Origin: Lachnoclostridium sp. An181
GTDB taxonomy: Bacteria; Bacillota; Clostridia; Lachnospirales; Lachnospiraceae
NCBI RefSeq assembly: GCF_002160325.1
Contig: NZ_NFKJ01000008.1
Span: forward strand, 51,601 to 115,600
Direction: 5' to 3'
DNA: 64,000 nucleotides
The notes under the pieces are model-generated. The model was not told the origin of the DNA, searched no databases, and worked only from the letters and a program-made list of their open reading frames with translations. Both the position numbers and the translations under genes were made by a program. Of the stretch, positions 7,794 to 18,400 are shown one piece after another (position 1 is the first letter of the stretch; each line of letters starts with the position of its first letter).

Positions 7794-9080
7794 ATGAGTT
7801 TACAAGTAGAAAACATGGAGAAGAACATGGCGAAACTTACAATCGAAGTTTCTGCTGAAGAGCTGGAGAAAGCGCTGCAGGGTGCATATTTAAAACAGAA
7901 AAATAAAATCAGCTTGCCAGGATTCCGCAAAGGAAAAGTACCGCGCAACATGATCGAAAAAATGTACGGCGTAGAAATTTTCTATGATGACGCAGCAAAC
8001 GCATTGATTCCAGAGCACTATGCAAAAGCATACGATGAGAGCGGACTGGAAATTGTATCACAGCCAACGATCAACGTAGTACAGATTGAAAAAGGAAAAC
8101 CTTTTATCTTCACAGCTGAGGTGGCTGTAAAACCAGAGGTTACCTTAGGTGAATACAAAGGATTGGAAGTTGATAAATACTCCAACAGAGTCACTCAGAA
8201 AGAAATTGATGAGAGACTTGCACAGGAGCAGGAGAAAAACGCAAGAACAGTTGCAGTAGAGGGACGTCCTGTTCAGGATAAAGATGAGGTTGTTCTTGAT
8301 TTTGAGGGATTTGTGGATGGAGTTGCTTTCGAAGGTGGAAAAGGTGAGAACTATTCACTCACAATCGGTTCCGGTACCTTTATTCCGGGATTTGAAGAAC
8401 AGCTTATCGGCGCTGAACCGGAAAAAGAAGTGGAAGTCAAAGTGACATTCCCGGAAGAGTACCATGCAAAAGATCTTGCAGGAAAAGAAGCAGTATTCAA
8501 ATGTACAGTACATGAAATTAAGGCAAAAGAGCTGCCGGAACTTGATGATGAATTTGCAGCAGAGATTTCAGAGTTTGAGACTTTGGATGAACTGAAAGCA
8601 GATATCAAAGCAAAAATCAAAGAAAAGAAAGTTAACGATGGTAAGAGAAATCAGGAAGACCAGGCAGTTGCAAAGGCAGTGGAAAATGCGACAATGGAGA
8701 TTCCTGAGGCAATGATCGATACACAGGCGAGACAGTTTGTGGATGATTTTGCAAGAAGACTTCAGGCACAGGGACTTACCATGGAGCAGTATGCACAGTT
8801 TACAGGGATGACACTTGACAAGATGATGGAAGAGTTCAGACCGCAGGCATTAAAACGCATTCAGACAAGGCTTATTCTTGAGGCGATTGTAAAAGCAGAG
8901 AACATTGAAGTCAGTGAAGAGAGAATGAACGAAGAGTTCGAAAAGATGGCCAAGGCTTACCAGATGGAAACTGACAAGCTGAAATCTCTGATGGGAGAAA
9001 AAGAAGTTGAGCAGATGAAGATGGACATTGCAGTGCAGGATGCAGTGACATTGCTTGTAGATGCGGCAGTAGAAAAATAG
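7794..9080 (+). CDS. tig: Trigger factor, ribosome-associated chaperone
   Basis: A 428-residue peptidyl-prolyl isomerase and chaperone that binds at the ribosome exit tunnel. The N-terminal domain has the ribosome-binding signature GFRKGKVPRNMIEKMYG (about residues 43-59); an FKBP-like domain follows at roughly 150-245 (DEVVLDFEGFVDGVAFEGG); the rest is the helical substrate cradle. The length is standard. AAGGAGG lies 12 bases upstream of the ATG. It is 27 bases ahead of clpP, the usual tig-clpP-clpX order, so nascent-chain folding and ATP-dependent proteolysis are likely co-transcribed. Confidence 0.97.
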   Translation: MSLQVENMEKNMAKLTIEVSAEELEKALQGAYLKQKNKISLPGFRKGKVPRNMIEKMYGVEIFYDDAANALIPEHYAKAYDESGLEIVSQPTINVVQIEKGKPFIFTAEVAVKPEVTLGEYKGLEVDKYSNRVTQKEIDERLAQEQEKNARTVAVEGRPVQDKDEVVLDFEGFVDGVAFEGGKGENYSLTIGSGTFIPGFEEQLIGAEPEKEVEVKVTFPEEYHAKDLAGKEAVFKCTVHEIKAKELPELDDEFAAEISEFETLDELKADIKAKIKEKKVNDGKRNQEDQAVAKAVENATMEIPEAMIDTQARQFVDDFARRLQAQGLTMEQYAQFTGMTLDKMMEEFRPQALKRIQTRLILEAIVKAENIEVSEERMNEEFEKMAKAYQMETDKLKSLMGEKEVEQMKMDIAVQDAVTLLVDAAVEK

Positions 9081-9107
9081 GATGGCCGCAGATTTAGGAG
9101 GTAGAAC

Positions 9108-9689
9108 ATGAGCTTAGTACCATATGTCATTGAACAAACAAGCCGTGGAGAACGCTCTTACGACATTTATTCAAGATTATTAAAAGACAGAATCATTTTT
9201 CTGGGTGAAGAAGTGACGGATGTATCCGCAAACCTTATTGTTTCACAGCTGTTATTTTTGGAGGCGGAAGACCCGGATCGCGACATCCAGTTTTATATCA
9301 ACAGCCCTGGCGGCTCCGTGACGGCAGGACTGGCTATTTACGATACGATGCAGTATATTAAGTGTGATGTCTCAACTATTTGTATGGGAATGGCAGCGAG
9401 TATGGGTTCATTCCTTCTCGCAGGAGGAGCGAAAGGAAAGCGTCTTGCGCTTCCGAATGCGGAGATCATGATTCATCAGCCTTCAGGAGGGGCGCAGGGA
9501 CAGGCGACGGAGATTCAGATCGCTGCAGAGCACATCCTGAAGACTCGCCGGAAACTGAATGAGATTCTGGCACAGAATACGGGACAGAGTCTTGAGCAGA
9601 TTCAGATTGACACGGAGAGGGATAACTTCATGTCTGCACAGGAAGCAAAAGAATATGGTTTGATCGACAGTGTGATCACAAACCGGTAA
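9108..9689 (+). CDS. clpP: ATP-dependent Clp protease proteolytic subunit
   Basis: The 193-residue serine peptidase subunit forms a double heptameric chamber that degrades proteins unfolded by ClpX or ClpC. The catalytic triad is present: Ser98 in GMAASMGS, His123 in IMIHQPSGG, and Asp172 in TERDNFMS. The oxyanion SPGGSVTAG segment precedes it. A short N-terminal propeptide or loop starts [16 protein letters not shown] lies just upstream. clpX follows after a 67-base gap containing a hairpin. Confidence 0.97.
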   Translation: MSLVPYVIEQTSRGERSYDIYSRLLKDRIIFLGEEVTDVSANLIVSQLLFLEAEDPDRDIQFYINSPGGSVTAGLAIYDTMQYIKCDVSTICMGMAASMGSFLLAGGAKGKRLALPNAEIMIHQPSGGAQGQATEIQIAAEHILKTRRKLNEILAQNTGQSLEQIQIDTERDNFMSAQEAKEYGLIDSVITNR

Positions 9690-9697
9690 TATAAAAT

Positions 9698-9737
9698 CAC
9701 GAAGGGGTTGTTCCAAAAGGAGCATCCCCTTTCCGTG
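9698..9737 (+). terminator. Hairpin between clpP and clpX (partial terminator or processing site)
   Basis: Arms at about 9698-9714 and 9719-9737 form an interrupted stem with an AAAA loop. There is no T-run after it, so it may act as an attenuator or RNA-processing element rather than a full terminator; clpX begins about 20 bases later. Confidence 0.5.
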
Positions 9738-9756
9738 TAAAAAAAGAGGTGATAAA

Positions 9757-11007
9757 ATGGCAGGAAAATTGAACGAAGTAATTCGGTGTTCTTTTTGTAA
9801 TAAATCACAGGCGCAGGTCAGGAAACTGATCGCAGGTCCAAACGGCGTTTTTATCTGCGATGAGTGTGTGGAAACCTGTTCTGAGATCATTGAAGAGGAA
9901 TTTGAGGAAGAAGAAAAGGAAGAAAAGATGGATGCCATCAATCTTCTGAAACCGGAAGAGATCAAAGCGTTTTTGGACGATTATGTGATCGGACAGGATG
10001 AGGCAAAAAAGGTGCTGGCAGTTGCAGTGTACAATCACTATAAGCGGATTTTGGCCGGAAGAAACCTTGGTATGGAACTGCAAAAGAGCAATATACTTAT
10101 GCTCGGCCCTACAGGAAGCGGAAAAACACTTCTTGCACAGACGCTGGCAAAGATATTGAATGTACCGTTCGCCATTGCAGATGCAACAGCTTTGACAGAG
10201 GCCGGATATGTGGGTGAGGATGTGGAGAACATTCTCCTCAAATTGATCCAGGCTGCAGACGGCGATATCGAGCGCGCGGAGTATGGAATTATCTATATTG
10301 ACGAGATTGACAAGATTACGAGAAAATCAGAGAATCCTTCGATCACAAGGGATGTCTCGGGGGAGGGCGTGCAGCAGGCTCTTCTTAAAATTGTTGAGGG
10401 GACAGTTGCATCCGTGCCTCCGCAGGGCGGAAGAAAGCATCCGCACCAGGAACTGATACAGATAGACACAACAAATATTCTCTTTATCTGCGGCGGAGCT
10501 TTTGAAGGAATTGAAAAGATGATTGAAACCAGAATGGACAGAAAGTCTATTGGATTCAATGCACAGATTGCATCCAAACATGAGGAGAATGTGGATATCC
10601 TTTTGGAAAATGTTCTTCCCCAGGATTTGGTAAAATATGGGCTGATTCCAGAATTGGTAGGACGTGTGCCGGTGACTGTGTCACTGCACCTTTTAGATAA
10701 GGACGCTCTGATGAAAATTTTGGTTGAGCCGAAAAACGCGATAGTGAAACAGTATCAGAAATTGATGGAGCTTGACGATGTTGAGCTGAAATTTGACGAT
10801 GATGCCTTGGAAGCGATCGCTGATCTTTCTATACGCAGAAAGACGGGAGCCAGAGGGCTGCGCGCGATCATGGAGAATATCATGATGGATACCATGTATC
10901 ATGCACCGTCAGATGAGAGCATCCGTACATGCAGGATTACAAAAGAAGTGGTGGAGGAAGGAAAAGAACCACTTTACAATCAGGATACAGTTTCAGAAAG
11001 TGCGTAA
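9757..11007 (+). CDS. clpX: ClpX AAA+ unfoldase
   Basis: A 416-residue hexameric ATPase that recognises tagged proteins and threads them into ClpP. The N-terminal zinc-binding domain shows CSFCNKS and CDEC pairs (residues about 10-35); the AAA+ module has Walker A GPTGSGKT near residue 117, Walker B YIDEIDK near 183, and the sensor-2 arginine region [10 protein letters not shown]. Pore and ClpP-docking segments are present. The start follows AGAGGTG. It lies directly after clpP and before lon. Confidence 0.97.
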   Translation: MAGKLNEVIRCSFCNKSQAQVRKLIAGPNGVFICDECVETCSEIIEEEFEEEEKEEKMDAINLLKPEEIKAFLDDYVIGQDEAKKVLAVAVYNHYKRILAGRNLGMELQKSNILMLGPTGSGKTLLAQTLAKILNVPFAIADATALTEAGYVGEDVENILLKLIQAADGDIERAEYGIIYIDEIDKITRKSENPSITRDVSGEGVQQALLKIVEGTVASVPPQGGRKHPHQELIQIDTTNILFICGGAFEGIEKMIETRMDRKSIGFNAQIASKHEENVDILLENVLPQDLVKYGLIPELVGRVPVTVSLHLLDKDALMKILVEPKNAIVKQYQKLMELDDVELKFDDDALEAIADLSIRRKTGARGLRAIMENIMMDTMYHAPSDESIRTCRITKEVVEEGKEPLYNQDTVSESA

Positions 11008-11019
11008 GAATACACACGG

Positions 11020-11057
11020 GGGTGTTGTGAAATCTATGTTTTACAACACCCTCTTTT
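11020..11057 (+). terminator. Terminator-like hairpin between clpX and lon
   Basis: A 13-bp stem (11020-11032 with 11039-11051, one G-T wobble) and a six-base loop is followed by TCTTTT. The lon ATG is only about 20 bases beyond, so read-through or attenuation probably sets lon expression. Confidence 0.65.
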
Positions 11058-11076
11058 AGACAAGGAGTTGCAGAAC

Positions 11077-13401
11077 ATGAGTGAAAAGAAAAAGAAACTT
11101 CCAGTGATTGCTCTGCGCGGGATGACAGTGATGCCCCGGATGGTGATCCATTTTGACATCAGCCGTACAAAGTCTATAAAAGCGGCGGAATATGCCATGG
11201 ACACAGAACAGATGATTTTTCTGACAGCCCAGAAATCTACACAGACAGAGGATCCTGGACTTGACGACATCTATGAGGTGGGGGTGATCGCATCTGTCAA
11301 TCAGCTTGCAAAGCTGCCGAAACATATATTAAGGGTACTGGTCAGCGGCGAACAAAGGGCGCGTATCGTAAAGATGAACCAAACAGAGCCTTTTATGGAG
11401 GCAGAGGTGGAGATTCTGGAGGATACAGGACTGGATGAGGAAAACGAGCTGAGCAGAGAGGCAATGTTAAGAGGGCTTAAGGACGTCTATTTGGAGTACT
11501 GCTTAAAGATGCCAAAGATGGGAAGGGAAAGTGCCATGCAGATCATGGAAACCGATGATCTGAAAAAACTGGTGGATGAGATTGCGGCCAATGTCCCTCT
11601 GCACTATAAAGAACTTCAGGAGATCCTGGAAAAGGACAGCCTCATAGAGCGGTATGAATTTCTGCTATATAAACTGGTGAATGAAATCCAGATCATGAGG
11701 TTAAAAGCGGACATTCAGGAAAAAGTAAAGGAAAGAGTAGATAAAAATCAAAGAGAATACATTTTAAGAGAGCAGCTGAAACTCATCCGCGAGGAATTGG
11801 GGGAGGACAACGCCTTTTCCGATGCGGATGAATTTGAGGAGCAGGCAAAAAATTTGAAGGCCCCGGAGGAAGTAAAGAACAAACTGTTAAAAGAGATTTC
11901 CAGGTTTCGTAATACAATGAACAACCCTTCGGAGAACGGAGTGATTCGTACATATATTGAGACTATGCTGGAGATGCCGTGGGACAGGACCGTTCCGGAT
12001 GAACACGACCTTGCCCATGCAAAAGAAGTTTTGGAAGAAGACCATTACGGACTTACCAAGGTTAAGGAAAGAGTGTTGGAATTCATGGCAGTGCGCGCCC
12101 TTGCGCCAAAGGGAAACAGCCCGATCCTATGTCTTGTGGGGCCTCCGGGAACCGGGAAGACTTCAATCGCAAAATCTTTGGCAAGGGCAATGGGAAAACC
12201 GTATGTCCGGATTTCTCTTGGCGGTGTGCGCGATGAAGCAGAGATCCGGGGCCACAGAAAAACGTATGTGGGCTCCATGCCGGGAAGGATTGCAAATGCA
12301 ATGAAGAGCGCAGGGGTGAAAAATCCTTTGATTCTTTTGGATGAAATTGACAAAGTGAGCACAGATTATAAAGGAGATACATTTTCAGCGCTCCTGGAAG
12401 TGCTGGATGGCGAGCAGAACACAAAATTCAGAGACCACTACCTGGAAGTGCCGCTGGATCTGTCCGAGGTGACTTTTGTCACCACAGCGAACACACTGCA
12501 GACCATTCCAAGACCGCTTTTGGATAGAATGGAAGTCATTGAGATCACAAGCTATACGGAAAATGAAAAAATGCACATTGCCATAGAACATCTTGTGCCG
12601 AAACAGATTCAGCGGCATGGGATGAAAAAGGAGCAGCTTTCAATAAGCAAAAAAGCACTTTGGAAGATTGCGCTGAATTATACAAAAGAAGCAGGCGTAC
12701 GCCAGATGGAGAGAAAGATTGAAGAAATTTGCAGGAAAGCGGCAAGAGAACTCCTGGAGAAGAAAAAGACGGAAATCCATGTGACAGAGAGAAACCTGGA
12801 GAAATATTTGGGGAGAGAGCGTTATAACTGCCAAAGAGCCAACGAGGAAGATGAGGTTGGAATCGTGAGAGGACTTGCGTGGACAAGCGTGGGCGGGGAT
12901 ACTCTTCAAATAGAGGTCAATGTGATGCCGGGAAAAGGGGAACTGATCCTCACAGGTCAGCTTGGGGATGTGATGAAAGAGTCTGCCCGTACTGGTATCA
13001 GCTATATCCGCTCTGTGGGAGAACAGTATTTGGTTGCGCCGGATTATTTTGAAAAGCACGATATGCACATCCATATTCCGGAAGGTGCGGTGCCAAAAGA
13101 TGGCCCATCCGCAGGCATTACGATGGCAACGGCCATGCTGTCTGCAGTGACGGGGAGAAAGGTGAGGGCGGATGTTGCCATGACCGGTGAGATTACCCTG
13201 AGAGGGAGAGTATTGCCAATCGGAGGGCTCAAGGAAAAACTGCTGGCTGCAAGGAACGCGGGGATGAAACTCGTTCTTGTGCCAAAGGAAAATGAAAGGG
13301 ATGTGGAAGACCTGTCAGCTGAGATAACAAAAGGATTGGAAATCATTCCGGTTTCCCATATGACAGAAGTTCTGAAATATGCCTTTGCAGGAAACGAATA
13401 G
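11077..13401 (+). CDS. lon: Lon ATP-dependent protease
   Basis: A 774-residue cytoplasmic AAA+ protease that degrades misfolded and regulatory proteins. It has an N-terminal LON substrate-binding domain (about 1-200), an AAA+ domain with Walker A GPPGTGKTS near residue 356, and a C-terminal protease domain with catalytic Ser678 in KDGPSAG and Lys721 in GGLKEKL. The ATG at 11077, nine bases after AAGGAG, is preferred to the in-frame TTG at 11068 that abuts the same site. engB follows after 20 bases, an arrangement also seen in Bacillus. Confidence 0.97.
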   Translation: MSEKKKKLPVIALRGMTVMPRMVIHFDISRTKSIKAAEYAMDTEQMIFLTAQKSTQTEDPGLDDIYEVGVIASVNQLAKLPKHILRVLVSGEQRARIVKMNQTEPFMEAEVEILEDTGLDEENELSREAMLRGLKDVYLEYCLKMPKMGRESAMQIMETDDLKKLVDEIAANVPLHYKELQEILEKDSLIERYEFLLYKLVNEIQIMRLKADIQEKVKERVDKNQREYILREQLKLIREELGEDNAFSDADEFEEQAKNLKAPEEVKNKLLKEISRFRNTMNNPSENGVIRTYIETMLEMPWDRTVPDEHDLAHAKEVLEEDHYGLTKVKERVLEFMAVRALAPKGNSPILCLVGPPGTGKTSIAKSLARAMGKPYVRISLGGVRDEAEIRGHRKTYVGSMPGRIANAMKSAGVKNPLILLDEIDKVSTDYKGDTFSALLEVLDGEQNTKFRDHYLEVPLDLSEVTFVTTANTLQTIPRPLLDRMEVIEITSYTENEKMHIAIEHLVPKQIQRHGMKKEQLSISKKALWKIALNYTKEAGVRQMERKIEEICRKAARELLEKKKTEIHVTERNLEKYLGRERYNCQRANEEDEVGIVRGLAWTSVGGDTLQIEVNVMPGKGELILTGQLGDVMKESARTGISYIRSVGEQYLVAPDYFEKHDMHIHIPEGAVPKDGPSAGITMATAMLSAVTGRKVRADVAMTGEITLRGRVLPIGGLKEKLLAARNAGMKLVLVPKENERDVEDLSAEITKGLEIIPVSHMTEVLKYAFAGNE

Positions 13402-13421
13402 ATTCAGGAAAGGATGTTACA

Positions 13422-14024
13422 ATGGTTATAAAAAATGTAAATCTGGAGACCGTATGTGGAATCACCAGCACGCTTCCAAAGAACCTGTTGCCGGAGATCG
13501 CATTTGCCGGAAAATCCAACGTAGGAAAGTCTTCTTTGATCAATGCCTTGATGAACCGTAAGGCTTACGCAAAGATTTCAGCGACTCCGGGAAAAACGCA
13601 GACGATCAATTTTTACAATATCAATCAGGAATTATATCTTGTGGATCTCCCGGGATACGGCTATGCAAGAGTCTCTGAGAGTGAAAAGATTCAGTGGGGA
13701 AAACTGATTGAGAGATATCTTCACAATTCCGGCCAGTTAAAAGTGGTATTTCTTTTGATCGATATCCGGCATGATCCATCTGCAAATGACAGAATGATGT
13801 ATGATTGGATCGTGGAACAAGGGTTTTATCCGATTATTATTGCTACGAAACTGGATAAAATAAAAAGAAGCCAGGTCCAGAAACATATGAAAATGGTGCG
13901 TGAAGGGCTGGGGCTTGCGAAAGGAACAAAAATCATTCCATTTTCAGCACAGACAAAACAGGGAAGAGATGAAATCTGGGAGTTTGTGGAAAATGAACTT
14001 TTAAGTCAAACCGAGGTGGAATAA
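13422..14024 (+). CDS. engB: Ribosome biogenesis GTPase EngB/YsxC
   Basis: A 200-residue GTPase needed for assembly of the large ribosomal subunit. The G motifs are visible: G1 GKSNVGKSS (about residues 29-37), G3 DLPGYG near 76, G4 TKLDK near 145, and G5 FSAQT near 176. The length is typical. It overlaps nothing, follows lon and is followed two bases later by a permease gene, so the three are probably co-transcribed. Confidence 0.95.
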   Translation: MVIKNVNLETVCGITSTLPKNLLPEIAFAGKSNVGKSSLINALMNRKAYAKISATPGKTQTINFYNINQELYLVDLPGYGYARVSESEKIQWGKLIERYLHNSGQLKVVFLLIDIRHDPSANDRMMYDWIVEQGFYPIIIATKLDKIKRSQVQKHMKMVREGLGLAKGTKIIPFSAQTKQGRDEIWEFVENELLSQTEVE

Positions 14025-14026
14025 AC

Positions 14027-15157
14027 GTGGAAAAAGAACGTCCTTATTGGAAAGTAGCTGTCAGCCTCCTTTTGAGTGTGGGGGCGACCATACTGTTTGT
14101 TGTGGCAGGGATCAAGCTGATAGGGTATTTTATGCCATTTGTCATCGGATGGCTGATCTCAGTGATTGCCCATCCCCTTGTCTGCTGGCTGGAAAAGAGG
14201 CTGAAGATCAAGAAAAAATTCGGCTCAGCCCTTGTCATTGTTCTCGTGCTGGGAGGCATCGTGCTGGCAGCATATTTTGGAATTACCAAACTGGTGCAGG
14301 AGATCGCAAATTTCTCCAACAATTTCCCGCAAATGTACTCAGAGTTAGAGCAGGGAATTCATGACATTGGAGAAAAACTGCACGGCATGATAGAGATTCT
14401 TCCGGATGCAATCCGCAAAGGAGGAAATGCAGTCCTTGCAAATATAGACGAATGGATTGGCAAGTTGATTCAGAAAATCAGCACACCTACTGTCGCTGCG
14501 GCCGGAAATGTAGCGAAGAAAATCCCTTCTCTGTTGATTGGGATCATTGTGGCGATCATGTCCGCATATTTTTTTATTGCACAGAGAGATGAGGTGATCG
14601 CGTGGTGCAATAAAGCGGCTCCGGTGTCTGTGCGCAAGAGGATGAAACTGGTGAACCAGAACCTTCACACTGCAGTCGGAGGGTATTTTAAAGCGCAGTT
14701 TAAGATCATGATCGTGGTGGCTGTCATACTTTTTGCTGGATTGAGCATTCTGCATGTCAAATATGCGATCCTTTTGGCGATCTGCATTTCGTTTATTGAT
14801 ATGCTGCCGGTTTTTGGGACAGGAACTATCATGATCCCGTGGTTTATCTATAAACTGCTTATAGGAGATTACAAGTATGCAGTCGGGTTGGTGGTGCTTT
14901 ATGCAACGACGCAGATCGTCAGACAGGTCATACAGCCAAAGCTTGTAGGGGACAGTATGGGATTAAACCCGATCGTGACGCTGTTTTTCCTGTACATTGG
15001 TTATAAGGTAGGGAGTGTACTGGGACTTTTAGTAGCAGTACCGATAGGGATGATTCTTTTGAATATGTATCAGGCGGGAGCGTTTGACTATATCCTGGAT
15101 GATGCGAAAATATTGCTGAAGGGTATTTTAAGCCTTCGGGGAGACGGCAAACAGTAA
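14027..15157 (+). CDS. AI-2E family membrane transporter
   Basis: A 376-residue integral membrane protein with roughly eight hydrophobic segments, including two at the N-terminus (residues about 8-50), one near 60-85, and several in the C-terminal half. The late RQVIQPKLVGDSMGLNPIVT segment is diagnostic of the AI-2E/PerM family. Members export diverse solutes and the family name does not prove autoinducer transport. It starts at GTG, two bases after the engB stop, with GAGGTG inside engB as ribosome site, implying translational coupling. A strong terminator follows. Confidence 0.88.
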   Translation: MEKERPYWKVAVSLLLSVGATILFVVAGIKLIGYFMPFVIGWLISVIAHPLVCWLEKRLKIKKKFGSALVIVLVLGGIVLAAYFGITKLVQEIANFSNNFPQMYSELEQGIHDIGEKLHGMIEILPDAIRKGGNAVLANIDEWIGKLIQKISTPTVAAAGNVAKKIPSLLIGIIVAIMSAYFFIAQRDEVIAWCNKAAPVSVRKRMKLVNQNLHTAVGGYFKAQFKIMIVVAVILFAGLSILHVKYAILLAICISFIDMLPVFGTGTIMIPWFIYKLLIGDYKYAVGLVVLYATTQIVRQVIQPKLVGDSMGLNPIVTLFFLYIGYKVGSVLGLLVAVPIGMILLNMYQAGAFDYILDDAKILLKGILSLRGDGKQ

Positions 15158-15172
15158 CATTGATTTATAGGA

Positions 15173-15215
15173 AAAACGGACGATATATCCAAAAAAGTGG
15201 TATATCGTCCGTTTT
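15173..15215 (+). terminator. Strong terminator after the AI-2E gene
   Basis: Near-perfect inverted repeat: 15173-15190 with 15199-15215, A-rich before and T-rich after, so it could work in both directions. It closes the lon-engB transcript. Confidence 0.85.
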
Positions 15216-15340
15216 GGCGTTTGAGCATAATTATATTTATTGTACAATCAAATTTTTGATAAAATTGTAATCTATAGTAAATAATAGATGAAGAAACATG
15301 ATATAGTAAAACAAAAATTGGTTAATTTTTCAAAAAGATA

Positions 15341-15376
15341 TTGATTTTTTGTTAATTCTTTTATAATATATATAAG
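15341..15376 (+). promoter_or_regulatory. AT-rich candidate promoter of the GH84 pair
   Basis: The 222-base gap before the first GH84 gene is very AT-rich. It contains TTGATT (15341) and TATAAT (15362) at a short 15-base spacing, and TTGTTA (15349) with TATAAG (15371) at 16 bases. Which is used cannot be decided. No clear catabolite (cre) box was seen. Confidence 0.3.
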
Positions 15377-15437
15377 TAAGATAAAACCTGCAAATTTGGT
15401 GGGTAGTAAAACAAAATATTTACAGGAGGACTAAGAC

Positions 15438-18400
15438 ATGGGAAAGAAAAAATGGCTTAAAAAGTCAGCAGCTACAGCTTTTGCCGTTTCTTTGGTCGTG
15501 CCTATGGCGGCAAACGCAGCCACATCATATCATACGGCTGACAATACCGGGGTATCCGCAAAGGCAGAAGAAACTGTAGAAACCGGAATTTATCCAAAGC
15601 CGCAGGAGGAAGTGCTGACATCAGACGAAGGGATGAATCTGAAAGGAAAGGTCAATGTCGTTATCCACGGCGATCAGAACCAGGCCCTGGAGGCAAAGCT
15701 TGACAGTCTGTTGGAGAAAGAAGGAATTGACTATGAAAAGACAGATGCATTGAAGGAAGATGCGGCAAACATTTTCATTACATCTGATGCAGACGACTGT
15801 GCGGTATGTGAAGGGGAAGCAGAGGCATGGATCGATGAACAGGCGCTCAAAGAAGAGCAGGGCTATGTACTCAAGACAAGCGATGATGAAAATGAAAAAG
15901 GCGAGGTTACCATCATAGGAGCAGATGAGGATGGAGCCTACTATGGTGTTGTAAGTTTGATCCAGATGATGGAGCACAAAACGGACGCAGGATTTGCAGA
16001 AGCAGAAGTGGTGGATTATCCGAGTATTAAATTGAGAGGATATGTAGAAGGTTTCTATGGATATCCTTGGTCATGGGACGCACGTCTGGGACTTATGCAG
16101 GATTCCAGCAAGTATAAAATGAATACATATATTTACGCTCCGAAAGACGATCCTTACCACAGAGCGCAGTGGAGAGAGCTGTATCCGGAAGACCAGCTAA
16201 AAGAACTTCAGAAACTGGCACAAGAGGGCAAAAAAGACAATATGAGTTTCTGCTGGAGCGTACATCCGGGCGATGGATTTAATTACGATACGGATGACGA
16301 CTATAATGCCCTGATCCGCAAATTTGAACAGCTCTATGATGCCGGAGTTCGCCAGTTCGGTATTTCCTACGATGACCTTGGAGGAACTGTAAGCGGACAG
16401 CAGCATGCAGACCTGATCAACAGAGTAAACAGAGAGTTTGTGCAGAAGAAAGGCGACGTAAAACCATTGATCGTTGTAGGAACAAGGTACTGCAATGCCT
16501 GGGGACCTGACATGCAGGAGTATTTCAAACCATTCTTCGGCACTCTGGATGACGATATAGTTGTAATGTGGACAGGTGCAAACACAATGTCTGCAGTCGA
16601 AAAAGACATTTATGAATGGCCAAAAGAAGAGGTTGGAGTGACAGATAAAAATCTTGCATCATGGTGGAACTATCCGGTAAACGATTACTGTCCTGGAAAC
16701 ATCATGATGGCTCCGCTTGAAAATCTGTCAAACGACGTGGATAACTTAAGCGGATTCTTCTTAAACCCAATGCCTCAGGCAGAGGCGTCAAAGGTTGCAA
16801 TCTTCAGCGGCGCTGACTATTCCTGGAATGTTCCACAGTTTGAGAAGATGAGCAGCTGGGAGCGCGCAGTGGAAGAACTCGTTCCGGAAGCAGCAGACGC
16901 ATTCAAACGCTTTGCAGACAACAGTTCCTACATCAAAAATGGATTTGAATTTGATGAATCCAGATATCTTGTCGATGATTTGGATGCACTGACAGAAGCG
17001 CTTAAAACAGGGGAAGGCGTTGCAGAGGCAGCAGGGACATTGAAGAGTGATTTTCAAGTGATGAAAGAAGACTGTATGGCCTTGAGAAATCTGAACAACG
17101 AAGGATTAAAAGAGGAAATTGCACAGTCTGTAAATGGATATGAGGCAGTCGCAGAAGCCGGTATCGCCGGAATGGACGCATTTATCGCTGCAGAACAAGG
17201 AGATATCTCAGGATGCCTGAAAAACCTGCAGATACTTCAGGAAAACTTAGACAAAGCGGAAACCTTTACCATTGCCAGCCTGGATGGAGACGGTTCAGTG
17301 GAGAATGTGGTAAGAGTCGGAGAAAAACGTATCAAACCATTGCTCAAAGAAACCAATGATCAGGCTCAGATGGTTTTGCTGAACAAAATAAAAATACAGA
17401 CTCCGGCAAAAGCAATCGGTCAGGCAGAAGGAACAGAAGTTGTGTTTAACATGGGGAACTATTCTATCAATAATGTTCAGGCTGTTCTTGCAGATGGAGA
17501 ATATGCAGGATTTATGATTCCTGAAGCAAAAGTAATTTCTGAAGTTACAGTAGAGACGACAAATGCCGATCATCTGAAACTGCAGTATTCCCTGAACGGG
17601 ATAGAGTGGAATGATGCCGAAACAAGTGTAGAAGGAAATGTTCTGAAAGCGACAGAACATATCAAAGGAGCATATGTCCGTGTGGTTAACAAGACGGATG
17701 AAGATGTGGAAGCGAATATTGCTAAATTCGAGATCAAACCAGTCTATAAAGCTAAGAATGTCAGAGTATCCACAGACCTTGGAGCTTATGAGAATTATGT
17801 GATCGAAAACGCCATTGACGGAGATATGAGCACAAAATTCTATTCATACTCAGGTGCGAGTGAAGGCAGTTACGTCACAGTAGATCTTGGCACTGTCATT
17901 CCGTTGTATGATACAAAAATCTGTTTTGCAGAGAATACAAAAGGACCTGGACACGAATTTGACGCATTTTATGGAACAAAGATGGAAATTTCTGAAGATG
18001 GTGTGACTTGGACACAGATTGGCGACAGCATTGCCGACGATGACTATGTACAAGAGACGATCGATGGACAGGGGACAAGCACAGCATCCTTCAATGCAGA
18101 AGGACAGCTGGCAAGATATGTGAGATTTACAGCTACAGAAACCGGCAGCAACTGGGTTCAGGTATATGAGATCTTCTACAATGAGAGTCAGGATGTATCA
18201 GGGGAATCTGAGGTAATTCTTGTGGATGGCACATTTGATTCTGGTGACGTAAGAAACTTGTATGATGGCAATTTGTCTACTGCATTTGAACCGGAGAGTG
18301 TCAAAGAAAATGACTCTTTGACTTATGCAATGACAACGTTGACAAATGTTGAAAATCTGGTTGTTGTTCAGGATACAGCAAATATCAGCAATGCGGCAGT

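Noticed and set aside
15216..15437. Catabolite-repression (cre) site before the GH84 genes
   Set aside because: No sequence resembling the WTGNAANCGNWNNCW consensus was found in this AT-rich gap.
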